The position numbers were made by a program, and so were the translations under genes. 64,000 nt of DNA from NCEH01 sp040049195 (lineage in GTDB: Bacteria > Pseudomonadota > Alphaproteobacteria > Rhizobiales > Xanthobacteraceae). Of the stretch, positions 31,496 to 39,413 are shown piece after piece; positions within the stretch are counted from its first letter, which is position 1; every line of letters begins with the position of its first letter. The notes under the pieces are model-generated. The model ran no database searches. It was not told the origin of the DNA and saw only the letters and a program-made list of their open reading frames with translations. The DNA is taken from NCBI RefSeq assembly GCF_040049195.1, contig NZ_JBDZDL010000005.1, one strand, 5' to 3'.

Positions 31496-32946
31496 CAGAG
31501 CACCATGATTGATTGAGTTTCGGTACGCGTTTCGGAGCTGTATCCCGGCGCCTTGGTCGGCAAAGCGGGTTCCGGGTTCTGGCCGAACACCATGCGATCG
31601 AGCAGCTGACCGACGAGGCCGAGCGCGTCCACCTGATCGTCATGCTTTCCGGCCGGAAAGCTCAGCATTTCGGAGCGTAGCGCCTCAAGGAACGGCGCCC
31701 GCGCGTCCACATAGAGCCCGTTCAGCGACATGCGTCCGCGGATCGATTGTGCCCGCACAGCCTTGTCGCCACGCGTCGGGAATTGCTCCCGATGCACATA
31801 GGCCGACCGGCTGCGCATGCGCATTTCCAGAAACGGCCCGATGCCGGCGCGGATTTGCCCTTGCTCCTCAGCCCAAGCCAACGGCTTCCACTGCACGATC
31901 ATGTCGCAGAGCGCTTCGACCCAACGAGCGCTGTCCGCCTGTCCTCTCCAGAGGTCCAACAGATACATGCGGCCCTCGGGATCGAGCCCGACCACCACGT
32001 GCACCGTGTAGTCCCCGCCGCCGGCTGTGACAGCGTAGTCCGAGGCGCCGTAAATCGTGAGCGTCCGCCGGTCTGGCAGATGGCTGCATGTCCGCAGCCA
32101 CTCGGAGCGGAAATAATCGCCCTCCTCAGGCGCTGGCCTCTGCTGATACAGCGCGGACCATGTGCGCGCCGGCGTCTTGCCTCTCAGCTCCAGAAGCTGC
32201 GCGCCATACCCATAATCACCATCCGACCACAGCGGCTCGCCAATCTCGCGCCCGAGCATGTCGCCCGCTTCCGCAATGGCGGGGAGGCTTACCACCTCCC
32301 AGTCATCGTGCTGCAGCGCCCGGCCGGCGAGGTCATCCTCATGCCAACGCGTTTGAATGAGCAGCTGCGCCGCGCCAGGCACAAGACGCGTGGTGAAATC
32401 GTTGATGTACCAATCCCATATGCGATCCCGGATCAGCTCCGAGTCCGCGTCCTGCCGGCTGCGAACAGGATCATCGATGATGCCGAGCTTCGCACGAAAT
32501 CCCGCGATGCCCGTTCCAACGCCGGCCGCGTAATATTCCGCTCCAGACGACAGCGCCCAGCGGCCCGCTGCCTGGTTGTCACCCGAGATAGAGACGGCCA
32601 GTTCAGAAGCATTGTCCGCAATCAGGTTGCGAACACGCCGCCCCCATTTCTCGGCCAGCTCGGTCGTATGCGAGGCGGCGAGAATGTTGCTCTGCGGATG
32701 TCCGCTCAAATACCACGGCGGGAACAGCACGCTCGCGTAGGTGCTCTTGGCGCTGCCAGGAGGCAGGAACAACGCGAGGCGGTTGATATCTCCTCTCGCC
32801 AGCGCCTCAAGCTTTTCGATCACAAGCCGATGGTGACGCGCCGGGGCATATCCCCGCGCCCGGCACCATTCAGTGAGCGAGCTTCGAACCGCTCGGCGCC
32901 GCAGCAGCTCCCGCGCTGCCTCCTGCGGCGATACGTGCAAGGTCAT
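31495..32946 (-). CDS. Terminase large subunit
   Basis: A 483-aa motor/nuclease. Walker A LPPGSAKSTYAS is near residue 61, Walker B LGIIDDP near 158, and the RNase H-like nuclease has the Asp motifs IYGASDYAVTAGGGD (about 291) and GKHDDQVDALG (about 444). It cleaves concatemers and pumps DNA through the portal. Its start lies 77 bp inside the small terminase gene, in another frame; ATG 32946 is the only good option upstream of the conserved region. Confidence 0.92.
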   Translation of the reverse strand: MTLHVSPQEAARELLRRRAVRSSLTEWCRARGYAPARHHRLVIEKLEALARGDINRLALFLPPGSAKSTYASVLFPPWYLSGHPQSNILAASHTTELAEKWGRRVRNLIADNASELAVSISGDNQAAGRWALSSGAEYYAAGVGTGIAGFRAKLGIIDDPVRSRQDADSELIRDRIWDWYINDFTTRLVPGAAQLLIQTRWHEDDLAGRALQHDDWEVVSLPAIAEAGDMLGREIGEPLWSDGDYGYGAQLLELRGKTPARTWSALYQQRPAPEEGDYFRSEWLRTCSHLPDRRTLTIYGASDYAVTAGGGDYTVHVVVGLDPEGRMYLLDLWRGQADSARWVEALCDMIVQWKPLAWAEEQGQIRAGIGPFLEMRMRSRSAYVHREQFPTRGDKAVRAQSIRGRMSLNGLYVDARAPFLEALRSEMLSFPAGKHDDQVDALGLVGQLLDRMVFGQNPEPALPTKAPGYSSETRTETQSIMVL

Positions 32947-33304
32947 CGTCGCTCAGATCCGATGCGCTGCGATTGGTGTTCTCCCGCCTCTCGACCCGCA
33001 GGCCGGTCAGGACGCCAAGCTCTTTCACCGCGGCAACAGCTGCCGATGGCTGGGAGATATCCATTGCGAGCCGTCGGGCGTCTTGGGCATATCCAATCAG
33101 CATTTCGAGCGTGACGGCGGCCCGATCCGCGCCCTGCGACTGGATCTCCTCAACGCGTGCTCTTATGTTTTCAATTGTGCTCAGGCGATGCGCGTTGTGC
33201 CTGTTTTCCCTATACCCAGCAGCGACATACGCATCAGAGGAGCTTTTTCCCTTAGCCAGCTCCTGGGCAAACAACTCGTGCCTCTGGTTGCGCAGGATCG
33301 GCAT
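32870..33304 (-). CDS. Terminase small subunit
   Basis: A 144-aa DNA-recognition subunit. The N-terminus LRNQRHELFAQELAKGKSSS followed by DAYVAAGYRENRHNAHRLST is the HTH of the terminase_2-type family; a central helix (VTLEMLIGYAQDARRLAMDI) mediates oligomerisation. It precedes and overlaps the large subunit gene by 77 bp and would choose the packaging start site. Confidence 0.85.
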   Translation of the reverse strand: MPILRNQRHELFAQELAKGKSSSDAYVAAGYRENRHNAHRLSTIENIRARVEEIQSQGADRAAVTLEMLIGYAQDARRLAMDISQPSAAVAAVKELGVLTGLRVERRENTNRSASDLSDDDLARIAAGGSAGAAAAPSGSKLAH

Positions 33305-33723
33305 CAGTTCAAAATCCCGATCAGCAACGCATCAAAATCGTCCGCCAGATCGAGAGGCCAGTACCATGGCTCCGTCAGATCGCGGCAGTCGCCGGTTATC
33401 TGGTCTGGAGCGGCGAAATGCGGGATGATGAACAACAGGGCGTTGTACCGGCGCCGAGCGAATGCGGCTTCTTCCTTGAAGAACAACGCGCCCTCGCAGT
33501 CTCCGGCCTTTCCGCATTGCTTCTGGAGTTGGGTGAATTCCTGATGCGCCGCGGAATACTGCCGGCGGAGCGCGCAGAGCTTTTCCCCCGCATCCTCGCT
33601 GATATTTGCCGTCCAACCGCCCCAATACAGCCGCTTGCTCTCATCATAGAAAGCGCCCGTCGCAGGGGAATAAACACGCGTCTTCTCGCCCGTTATACGG
33701 TTCTGATCATAGACGATGGGCAT
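33304..33723 (-). CDS. Phage protein, function unknown
   Basis: A 139-aa protein (MPIVYDQNRITGEKTRVYSP; LTEPWYWPLDLADDFDALL). It has a Cys pair (QCGKAGDC) and aromatic-rich C-terminus. Its stop overlaps the terminase small-subunit ATG by one base, so it belongs to the packaging operon. No family recognised. Confidence 0.6.
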   Translation of the reverse strand: MPIVYDQNRITGEKTRVYSPATGAFYDESKRLYWGGWTANISEDAGEKLCALRRQYSAAHQEFTQLQKQCGKAGDCEGALFFKEEAAFARRRYNALLFIIPHFAAPDQITGDCRDLTEPWYWPLDLADDFDALLIGILN

Positions 33724-33942
33724 TCACTCTTTCCAGGCGTCCAGGGCTGGGGTGTAGGCGTCCTGCTGGTCGGCTTCCGCGGAGCGGCGGCGCGCGAGTG
33801 CGGCAAGCCATTCATGCTCGTCCGCGGGGCGAAGAACCGGGCGGCGCGCCATATTGCCCAGCGCCACAAGATGCTTCAGCTCCAGCACATGCCGCTTCAG
33901 ATCCGCGATCTCGGCGCGCAGCTGGCTGATTTCGTCGTTCAT
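33724..33942 (-). CDS. Small coiled-coil phage protein, first gene of the late operon
   Basis: A 72-aa protein from ATG 33942 behind GAGGTGG. A leucine-zipper-like helix (ISQLRAEIADLKRHVLELKH) makes up the first third, followed by a Arg-rich segment. An in-frame extension upstream lacks a ribosome site. As the first gene after the divergent control region at 33954 it may regulate late expression, but this is not shown. Confidence 0.6.
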   Translation of the reverse strand: MNDEISQLRAEIADLKRHVLELKHLVALGNMARRPVLRPADEHEWLAALARRRSAEADQQDAYTPALDAWKE

Positions 33943-33953
33943 GGCCACCTCAA

Positions 33954-33978
33954 AAAAATGATCACTATGCTCATTTTT
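33954..33978. promoter_or_regulatory. Inverted repeat in the divergent control region
   Basis: AAAAATGA and TCATTTTT separated by 9 nt, between the first leftward late gene (33942) and the rightward gene at 34055. A promoter-like pair TTGTGC (33982-33987) and TACATT (34004-34009), 16 bp apart, faces right. The repeat is a candidate operator or late-switch site. Confidence 0.45.
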
Positions 33979-34054
33979 CACTTGTGCTCTGGTGTGCATT
34001 GTGTACATTCGTCACATGGGCAGCGGCGCTGCGGCGCGACACAGGAGATTTACA

Positions 34055-34288
34055 ATGACTCTCGATATCGAATTCACCGGGCGCATAACCGCAAATGACA
34101 GCGAGGTGACGGAAGCTATTTACCGCGCCCTCGAAGTGTTCTCGGCTGCCGGAGTTACCCCAGAGCAGGCTGCGGCAGAAAATGCGGCATCTTTAGAGGA
34201 TAATTATACGCTTTCAGAGCTTTGGAAACAGGCGGACTACGAAGCTTGCAAGGACATGGGCGACGGCGCAGCGCTGGTTTGGAAATGA
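34055..34288 (+). CDS. Small phage protein, function unknown
   Basis: A 77-aa protein from ATG 34055, behind AGGAGA. It reads MTLDIEFTGRITANDSEVTE then AIYRALEVFSAAGVTPEQAA, a helical acidic protein. It is the first of three short rightward genes lying between the two leftward late/replication blocks. Its stop overlaps the next ATG. Confidence 0.6.
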   Translation: MTLDIEFTGRITANDSEVTEAIYRALEVFSAAGVTPEQAAAENAASLEDNYTLSELWKQADYEACKDMGDGAALVWK

Positions 34289-34482
34289 CCCCAGAAGCAT
34301 TCCGGGCCTGGAGAGTAAAAATGTTCAGAGAAGACAACACTGACGGTTTTACCGCTGAGGAATTGTCAATTCTAAACGCGGCTCTTAAGATCAGGATGGA
34401 TCGTGGAGAAAACGAACAATCGGCCAGCGACGCCATTAACAATTCTTGGTTTAAGGGCGCGACCGTGGAGGATCTAATTTGA
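34285..34482 (+). CDS. Small phage protein sharing a duplicated start with the next gene
   Basis: A 65-aa protein. ATG 34285 overlaps the preceding stop as ATGA and encodes MTPEAFRAWRVKMFREDNTD. An internal ATG at 34321 has GGAGAG ahead of it and may be the true start. The nine first residues repeat those of the next gene (34479). The remainder (AEELSILNAALKIRMDRGEN) is helical and unassigned. Confidence 0.5.
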   Translation: MTPEAFRAWRVKMFREDNTDGFTAEELSILNAALKIRMDRGENEQSASDAINNSWFKGATVEDLI

Positions 34483-34673
34483 CGCCTGAAGCATTCCGGG
34501 CCTGGCAGGAACATTCCGGTCTGTCCGGGAAAAAAATCTCGGAAATTCTTGGGAAATCACCTCACACCATCGTCAGATATCGTCAGCGAGGTGTCCCAGC
34601 TGAGGAAAGCCCCACCGTGCGGCTGGCGTTGCGGGCGATCTCCAACAATCTTCCACCATGGCCGGCGGAGTGA
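34479..34673 (+). CDS. Small HTH regulator
   Basis: A 64-aa protein starting with TTG at 34479, which overlaps the stop of the previous gene (TTGA). MTPEAFRAWQEHSGLSGKKI and SEILGKSPHTIVRYRQRGVP form a Cro/CI-like helix-turn-helix. Such proteins are frequent in rhizobial phages. The N-terminal MTPEAFRAW is also at the start of 34285-34482. Confidence 0.65.
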   Translation: MTPEAFRAWQEHSGLSGKKISEILGKSPHTIVRYRQRGVPAEESPTVRLALRAISNNLPPWPAE

Positions 34674-34711
34674 TTAGTCCGTGCAGTCAAGCCCACGTCG
34701 GCTTCAGAATG

Positions 34712-34741
34712 AAAAACGCCCGAACCTTCTCAGGCCGGGCG
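34712..34741 (-). terminator. Intrinsic terminator
   Basis: CGCCCG (34717-34722) and CGGGCG (34736-34741) with an inner CCT/AGG pair; on the minus strand the stem is followed by TTTTTC. It is placed to end the leftward transcript of the gene at 34802-35464 and the replication genes. Confidence 0.55.
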
Positions 34742-34781
34742 CAACTTTCCACCTTGCATTTCGTCGTCACCCTGACATGAT

Positions 34782-34798
34782 TTGCACCATAGGTGCAA
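34782..34798. repeat. 17-bp palindrome at the 3' end of the replication block
   Basis: TTGCACC and GGTGCAA around ATA, 4 bp beyond the stop of 34802-35464. It is too short of T residues to be a terminator and may be a protein-binding site. Confidence 0.35.
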
Positions 34799-34801
34799 GC
34801 G

Positions 34802-35464
34802 TCACGTTTCAGGTTCCACAAAAATCACCGTGGACACCTCATAGGGCCAACCCGGTTTCACGGTGTTGCCCGCCTTCGCAAAGCTCTTCACGCGCACCAT
34901 GCCCGGATCGTCATCCCGATATCCCCACAGGTCCGCCAGCGCCGTCAGCCCGGCCTCGATATTGCCCAGCGCCGCCGGCACAAGGTCCCGCATCACCAGC
35001 GCGTCCAGCTCAGCCGTCACCGCCCGCGCGCTCTCCAGGCGCCCAATGCAGCGCTTGACCGCCTCGAACTGCGCCAACACCCGCTCCCGGCGCTCTTCCT
35101 CCGTCTCTGGCCGCTCGGCGGCGAGGTATTCCGCTTCCGCCGGCCGCTCTACGCCCTCCGCCACCATGATCGCCGCCGTTGACACCGTGACAGGCGAGGC
35201 GAGCACGAGGTGAAATTCCCGCAGCAGCCCCCGCAGGCGCTCCCCTGCCCAGCATTGGGGTTGGGTGATGAGCCTTGCCAGGTACAGCCGGCCGAGGGCG
35301 CTTTCGGCCCGCTGGTCAAGACGCACATCGTCGGGCAGCCACCGGCGATGCGGCTGCGAGGTCGCAACGTCGGTGACGGATTTCGCACGCACCGGTCGCG
35401 GGTCTTCGGCAAGGCGCCCGCTCTTGAGCCTCCGGCCGGTCTTTCGGGGGCGCGCCATGGTCAT
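34802..35464 (-). CDS. Phage protein of the replication block, function unknown
   Basis: A 220-aa protein; an internal ATG at 35458 with AAGG 7 nt upstream is an alternative start. The basic N-terminus (RPRKTGRRLKSGRLAEDPRP) is followed by a helical domain (LDQRAESALGRLYLARLITQ) and a long Glu/Arg-rich helix (PETEEERRERVLAQFEAVKR). Proteins of this kind recur in alphaproteobacterial prophages next to replication genes. No motif identifies an activity. Confidence 0.6.
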   Translation of the reverse strand: MTMARPRKTGRRLKSGRLAEDPRPVRAKSVTDVATSQPHRRWLPDDVRLDQRAESALGRLYLARLITQPQCWAGERLRGLLREFHLVLASPVTVSTAAIMVAEGVERPAEAEYLAAERPETEEERRERVLAQFEAVKRCIGRLESARAVTAELDALVMRDLVPAALGNIEAGLTALADLWGYRDDDPGMVRVKSFAKAGNTVKPGWPYEVSTVIFVEPET

Positions 35465-35534
35465 GCCTTATTAGGTGAGGGTAGAGCGGGCCGGGACAGA
35501 GCCGGTGACGCGCCCCTGAATTCGCTATGATCCG

Positions 35535-36581
35535 TCATGCTGCCTCCTGCTCCTGGATGCGTTTGCGCCATTCGCCCGCGATCGATGGCGGAATGAGAGA
35601 CGACGGGTCGCCGGGCGGGAAACCCCATGACCCTGGCCAGGAATTACGGCTCCAGGTGGCAAAGCATATTTCCGGCGGTGGCAGCCTGCTGGGCCAGTCA
35701 GGAGGGGGCGGAGGAAGCGCTTTTCCGCCCCCTGACGGCGCGGTGGCCCCGGCGGCTGTTGCTGGGAACTCCTGCCACAGCTTGCCGTTGAGCCACGTTC
35801 GAGCTTGTTTGACGAAGCGCGTACCCTCGTCGCCGCGCCGGCGCACATCCGCCGCAAATCGCTGGGCACCCCCGATGATGTCCTCCGGATCGACACCGGC
35901 CGCTACCTGGCGGTCGAAGATCTCCCGTGCTTTCGCCCAATCCTGCGACCCGTCGCGCTTGGGATACGCCGCCTTGAAGAGCTCGAAGGCCGCGTCTCTG
36001 GTAGGCTTGCCGATACCCTTTTTTGGAAGCTCGCGCTCACTCGCTAAGAGCGTAAGCTCTTCTACTCTACTCTCCTCTAATAGACTTACTTTGCCCGCAA
36101 GCGGCGCTGTGTGTGCATCATTATATTTCAGTGGGTTATCGGAATCACCAATCGCGTAGGCATCATTAGCATTCGCGGATGATGCGTTTGCATTCTCCGA
36201 CGATGCGTTTGCATTCGCGTAGGCATCATTAGCGTTCGCGGATGAACCATTTTTCGCTCGCCGCGAGGAGCCTCGTCCGCCCTTCGCCGCGTTCCTCCGG
36301 TTCTGGCGGATCAGATCCAATTCGCGCCCGCAGCGGTCGTTGGACAAGAGTCCCTCCGCTATCCGCAGCTTGCCCTTCTCAACCAGAGACGCAACGGCAC
36401 GACGGAGGTGATCCAGGCGCATGTTGCACCGGCCAGCGATGCCGCGCAGGTTGAAGGTTATGGGCCCTTCGTTCAGATAGATCATCTCGCAGATCACGTG
36501 GTAGGCGCGGTACTCCAGGTGATCGAGACCTTCGGTCCCGTCCATCCAGCCGACGATATCGTGCCTGTAGAAATCGACCAT
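35535..36581 (-). CDS. Replication initiator-like protein (DUF1376-type) with internal iterons
   Basis: A 348-aa protein. The N-terminus MVDFYRHDIVGWMDGTEGLD followed by HLEYRAYHVICEMIYLNEGP is a winged-helix DNA-binding domain of the DUF1376 type used by phage replisome organisers. A Asn/Ala-rich linker (ANANDAYANANASSENANAS) near residues 115-143 is encoded by four 21-bp tandem repeats. The C-terminal part contains KAREIFDRQVAAGVDPEDII and TWLNGKLWQEF, typical of helicase-loading replication proteins. The DnaB helicase gene overlaps its start by one base. The repeats may be the phage origin. Confidence 0.75.
   Translation of the reverse strand: MVDFYRHDIVGWMDGTEGLDHLEYRAYHVICEMIYLNEGPITFNLRGIAGRCNMRLDHLRRAVASLVEKGKLRIAEGLLSNDRCGRELDLIRQNRRNAAKGGRGSSRRAKNGSSANANDAYANANASSENANASSANANDAYAIGDSDNPLKYNDAHTAPLAGKVSLLEESRVEELTLLASERELPKKGIGKPTRDAAFELFKAAYPKRDGSQDWAKAREIFDRQVAAGVDPEDIIGGAQRFAADVRRRGDEGTRFVKQARTWLNGKLWQEFPATAAGATAPSGGGKALPPPPPDWPSRLPPPEICFATWSRNSWPGSWGFPPGDPSSLIPPSIAGEWRKRIQEQEAA
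36152..36235. repeat. Four 21-bp tandem repeats, candidate phage origin iterons
   Basis: Units start at 36152, 36173, 36194 and 36215, with a fifth partial unit at 36236; the consensus opens TCGCG and ends GCRT. They lie inside the initiator-like gene, beside an AT-rich stretch (36080-36130). Lambda places its origin iterons inside gene O in the same way. Confidence 0.6.
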
Positions 36582-38002
36582 CAGCGCGGCTCCTCGAAAT
36601 ATTTGGTACCGTTCCGGAGAGCAGACGCCCCGATATCGCAGAACAGGTCCACCGTGACTGTCGGGCCATTTCGGTTCTTGGCTATGATTACCTCCAGCTT
36701 GTTGAAGGCGCCGTCATGCTTCGCCACGGCCTCACCATCGCCGGCACGGAACTCAGGTGATTTTTCGATGTAATAGGCGTCCCGGTAGAGGAACATCACC
36801 ACGTCCGCATCGGCCTCAATATCGCCGCTGTCGCGCAGGTGGTGCAGATCCGGCCGCTTGTCCTTCTCGGCCTCGATGCCGCGGTTGAGCTGCGTCATCA
36901 ACAGAATGCAGACCTCCTGCTCTTTGCCGATCTCGCGAAGGCCGGCGGTGATCTCCCCAACTTCATAGGTGCGCTGGCCGCGATACCGGTCCGTCGCCTT
37001 CACGAACTTCAGATAGTCGATGGCGACGCACCGAAGCTTCTGGCCTTTGCGCTCCATCCGCCTGCGAGCGGCAGCGACACGCGCGCCGATCTCGGACACG
37101 GCAAGGCGTGGCGCATAATCGATCTCGAAGGGCAATTTCTCGAACTCCTGGCTCGCCTCCTGAAGGCGCCAGAATTCCTCATCGGTTATGTCCTTGCCGG
37201 TCCGGATTTTCGAATGCGTGAGGGGATGCCGCCCATCGTAGACATGATCTGCCACGAGCCGCGCGGCGACCGCTTCGCGCGGCAGTTCCAGGGAAAAAAG
37301 CAGCATGCCATTCCCGGCCTTAGCCGACTGCCGCAGCGAACTGGTGCCGAAGGTGGTCTTACCCATTCCGGGCCGCGCGCCGAGCACCACGAGTTCGCCG
37401 GGCCGATATCCCAGCATCACGCGGTCAAGATCAAGAAAGCCTGTGGTGGCTCCCTTGGGCTGCTCCTGGCCCATCCGGATGCCGTTCACCTGCTGGAGCA
37501 GGGCGCCCGCCGACTGACCGATGCTTTCCCGAGTCGCCTTCGCGTCGGACAGCGCGGCGCGCACCGTGTCGATTTCATCGAACATGGCCGAGAGGTGAGC
37601 CGCCGGTGATCCACTTTCTTGCGCCCGCCGGGTCGCCGCCTCGGAGATGCAGCGCAAAGCCCACTGGTCGCGAATGTCCGAAACATAGCCCGGCACCATC
37701 ATGGCCGGCGCGGCGCTGGCCGTCAGCCGGGCCACATACTGGCCGAACGTCACGTCGCCGATGAACGACACGTTCCAGTTCGGCCGGAGCGCGTCAGCGA
37801 GCGTCGCTATGGAGTTAGGCGCTCCGGAGGCGACGCGCTCCATCATGGCCTGGAAGATCAGGCCATGGGCTGGTTCGAAGAAGTGTTCCGGGCGAAGGGT
37901 GCCGGACGCAACGGCGAATGCCTCCGGGGCGCTGATGAGGCACCCGAGCAGAGCTTGTTCCATGTCGAGATTTACAGCCGCCGGCTGCCCCTCAACGCTC
38001 AC
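36581..38002 (-). CDS. Replicative DNA helicase, DnaB family
   Basis: A 473-aa helicase. The N-terminal domain begins NLDMEQALLGCLISAPEAFA; the RecA-like core has Walker A GARPGMGKTTFGT near residue 208, Walker B LRCVAIDYLKF near 309 and the motif ILLMTQLNRGIEAEKDKRPD near 350. It unwinds the phage DNA and is the partner of the initiator-like protein encoded immediately downstream. Length and domain order are normal for DnaB. Confidence 0.92.
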   Translation of the reverse strand: MSVEGQPAAVNLDMEQALLGCLISAPEAFAVASGTLRPEHFFEPAHGLIFQAMMERVASGAPNSIATLADALRPNWNVSFIGDVTFGQYVARLTASAAPAMMVPGYVSDIRDQWALRCISEAATRRAQESGSPAAHLSAMFDEIDTVRAALSDAKATRESIGQSAGALLQQVNGIRMGQEQPKGATTGFLDLDRVMLGYRPGELVVLGARPGMGKTTFGTSSLRQSAKAGNGMLLFSLELPREAVAARLVADHVYDGRHPLTHSKIRTGKDITDEEFWRLQEASQEFEKLPFEIDYAPRLAVSEIGARVAAARRRMERKGQKLRCVAIDYLKFVKATDRYRGQRTYEVGEITAGLREIGKEQEVCILLMTQLNRGIEAEKDKRPDLHHLRDSGDIEADADVVMFLYRDAYYIEKSPEFRAGDGEAVAKHDGAFNKLEVIIAKNRNGPTVTVDLFCDIGASALRNGTKYFEEPR

Positions 38003-38211
38003 GGGCGCACCCCGTCGGCACCATCCAGCATTCGGCGCTGATCTTCCGCCATGAACGCGTCAAGCCACCGCCGCCACGCCTTTCCGGCCGCGATGCCGTC
38101 GCGCACATGCATCGTTTCGTGTGCCCTGGCGAACGCAGCCTGATAATCGCGCCATAATTCATCCGCCGTCGCTTGACGATGGGCGTCCAGAGAAACCACG
38201 TTATCGCTCAT
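37999..38211 (-). CDS. Small phage protein, function unknown
   Basis: A 70-aa protein (MSDNVVSLDAHRQATADELW; DGIAAGKAWRRWLDAFMAED). It is encoded upstream of dnaB on the same strand and its stop overlaps the dnaB start by 4 nt. Helical, without recognised motif. The interval 38212-38337 ahead of it shows no gene I trust. Confidence 0.65.
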   Translation of the reverse strand: MSDNVVSLDAHRQATADELWRDYQAAFARAHETMHVRDGIAAGKAWRRWLDAFMAEDQRRMLDGADGVRP

Positions 38212-38337
38212 GTACGGTCCTCGCTCATAGAGCCGGAGAGGCAGTCTAAGTGTCGGATCAAAGTGCGCCGGAGTGTGCCGCGTCCGTCTTTCGAGAGCGG
38301 ATCGTGGTGCCGTTGCTGGTCAGGGTGACGGGCGCGC

Positions 38338-38586
38338 TCATGGCCGCGCACCACGCCGCGTACACGCACGAGCAGTCGGTGCCGCCGCGGTGACACGAGC
38401 GGCAATAACCCTCTCGACCGCATCTTTGGCGGCGTACCAGTTCATGAGCCGAGGGCTAAAATTCCCCGAGCGCCAGCGCCCCCACGTGGAGCGGTCGATC
38501 TTGGCCTCGTCCAGCAATCGGGCGAGCGGAATGCCGAACGCGGCGAGCCGCGTTTCGATGGCGCGAATTTCGTCCTGGAGCATCAT
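38338..38586 (-). CDS. Cro-like HTH regulator
   Basis: An 82-aa protein with two possible ATGs, 38586 and 38583. Helix-turn-helix residues IPLARLLDEAKIDRSTWGRW followed by RSGNFSPRLMNWYAAKDAVE are like those of phage Cro/CII-type regulators. It is divergent from the CI-like gene at 38669, with operator-like repeats between them, so it should drive the leftward replication genes or switch off CI. Confidence 0.7.
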   Translation of the reverse strand: MMLQDEIRAIETRLAAFGIPLARLLDEAKIDRSTWGRWRSGNFSPRLMNWYAAKDAVERVIAARVTAAAPTARACTRRGARP

Positions 38587-38600
38587 GCGGGAAATTTAGA

Positions 38601-38666
38601 GCATTAAAGCTTTATTAGCAAGCATTAATGCATCATGCGTTTATGCATCGATTGGAGCATAAATAG
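38601..38666. promoter_or_regulatory. Operator cluster between the Cro-like and CI-like genes
   Basis: Related elements GCATTAAAGC (38601-38610), GCATTAATGC (38622-38631), GCGTTTATGC (38637-38646) and the half-site GCATAAAT (38657-38664). The same decamer recurs downstream of the CI-like gene (39414-39456). Spacing of about 15-21 bp fits cooperative repressor binding. Confidence 0.65.
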
Positions 38667-38668
38667 CC

Positions 38669-39412
38669 ATGGCTAACCACGAACCCGCCGCCACTGCTTA
38701 TCTGCGCTTCGTCCTGCGGGAGATGAAAATCTCTGCCACAGAGCTTGCGAAGCGATCTGGTATTTCGGCGACCACGCTTACCCGCCCCCTCAATGACCCC
38801 GACCACAAGTTCACGCTGACGACAAAAACAATAGGCAAGATTGCCGAAGCGAGCGGCATAAGCCCAGGCCCGTTCTTCTCAGCAGGGGATTCAATCACGG
38901 CGAGCCTTGCATCAATCTTCGATGATCGCGTGTTCGCCAAGAAGCGATGGGGAGAGCAAGGCGATGCTCCGGACCTCACTCTAATTGTCGGAGAAGCTGA
39001 GCCCGGCGTGTGGCGAGAGCCTGAAATCGTCGAAGTGACTAACTATAGTCCTATTCTACTGCGCTCATCGCAATACGAGTCGAAAGACTGCTTCGGCCTA
39101 ATCATGCGCGGCCGCAGCCTGGAGCGTATTGCCGAAGACGGAGATATTCTTTTTTGTGTTCGATCTGAAGCGACGAGCCGGGCTCTCATGGCAGGCGATG
39201 TCGTAATCGTCGAACGCAAATCTCCCGATGAGCGCTTAGTGGAGGTGTCAGCTCGGGTCGTTGGTCACGGTAGCGACAGGCCCACGCTACGGTTCGCAAC
39301 GACCGAACAACGATTCAGCACCTTGGCAATCCCCCTTCCTGTCGACACGGATAAGTCGATAAAAATCATCGGTGAAGTGCTCTACGTAATTCGCACCGTG
39401 CGGGAGCGATAG
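38669..39412 (+). CDS. CI-like phage repressor, HTH plus S24 domain
   Basis: A 247-aa repressor. HTH residues 20-45 (ISATELAKRSGISATTLTRP) are followed by a hinge and a LexA-type S24 domain (residues ~110-240). Ser150 in MRGRSLERIAEDGDILF is at the catalytic serine position, but the position where the catalytic lysine is expected (about 192, RLVEVSARVV) appears to be Glu. It would bind the GCATTWATGC operators on both sides of the gene and maintain lysogeny. Loss of the lysine, if the alignment is right, means induction may not occur by RecA-stimulated autocleavage. Confidence 0.8.
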   Translation: MANHEPAATAYLRFVLREMKISATELAKRSGISATTLTRPLNDPDHKFTLTTKTIGKIAEASGISPGPFFSAGDSITASLASIFDDRVFAKKRWGEQGDAPDLTLIVGEAEPGVWREPEIVEVTNYSPILLRSSQYESKDCFGLIMRGRSLERIAEDGDILFCVRSEATSRALMAGDVVIVERKSPDERLVEVSARVVGHGSDRPTLRFATTEQRFSTLAIPLPVDTDKSIKIIGEVLYVIRTVRER

Positions 39413-39413
39413 A

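Noticed and set aside
38208..38423. 71-aa minus-strand frame and a 27-aa alternative starting near 38343
   Set aside because: Neither has a ribosome site, and the first overlaps the Cro-like gene without any similarity.
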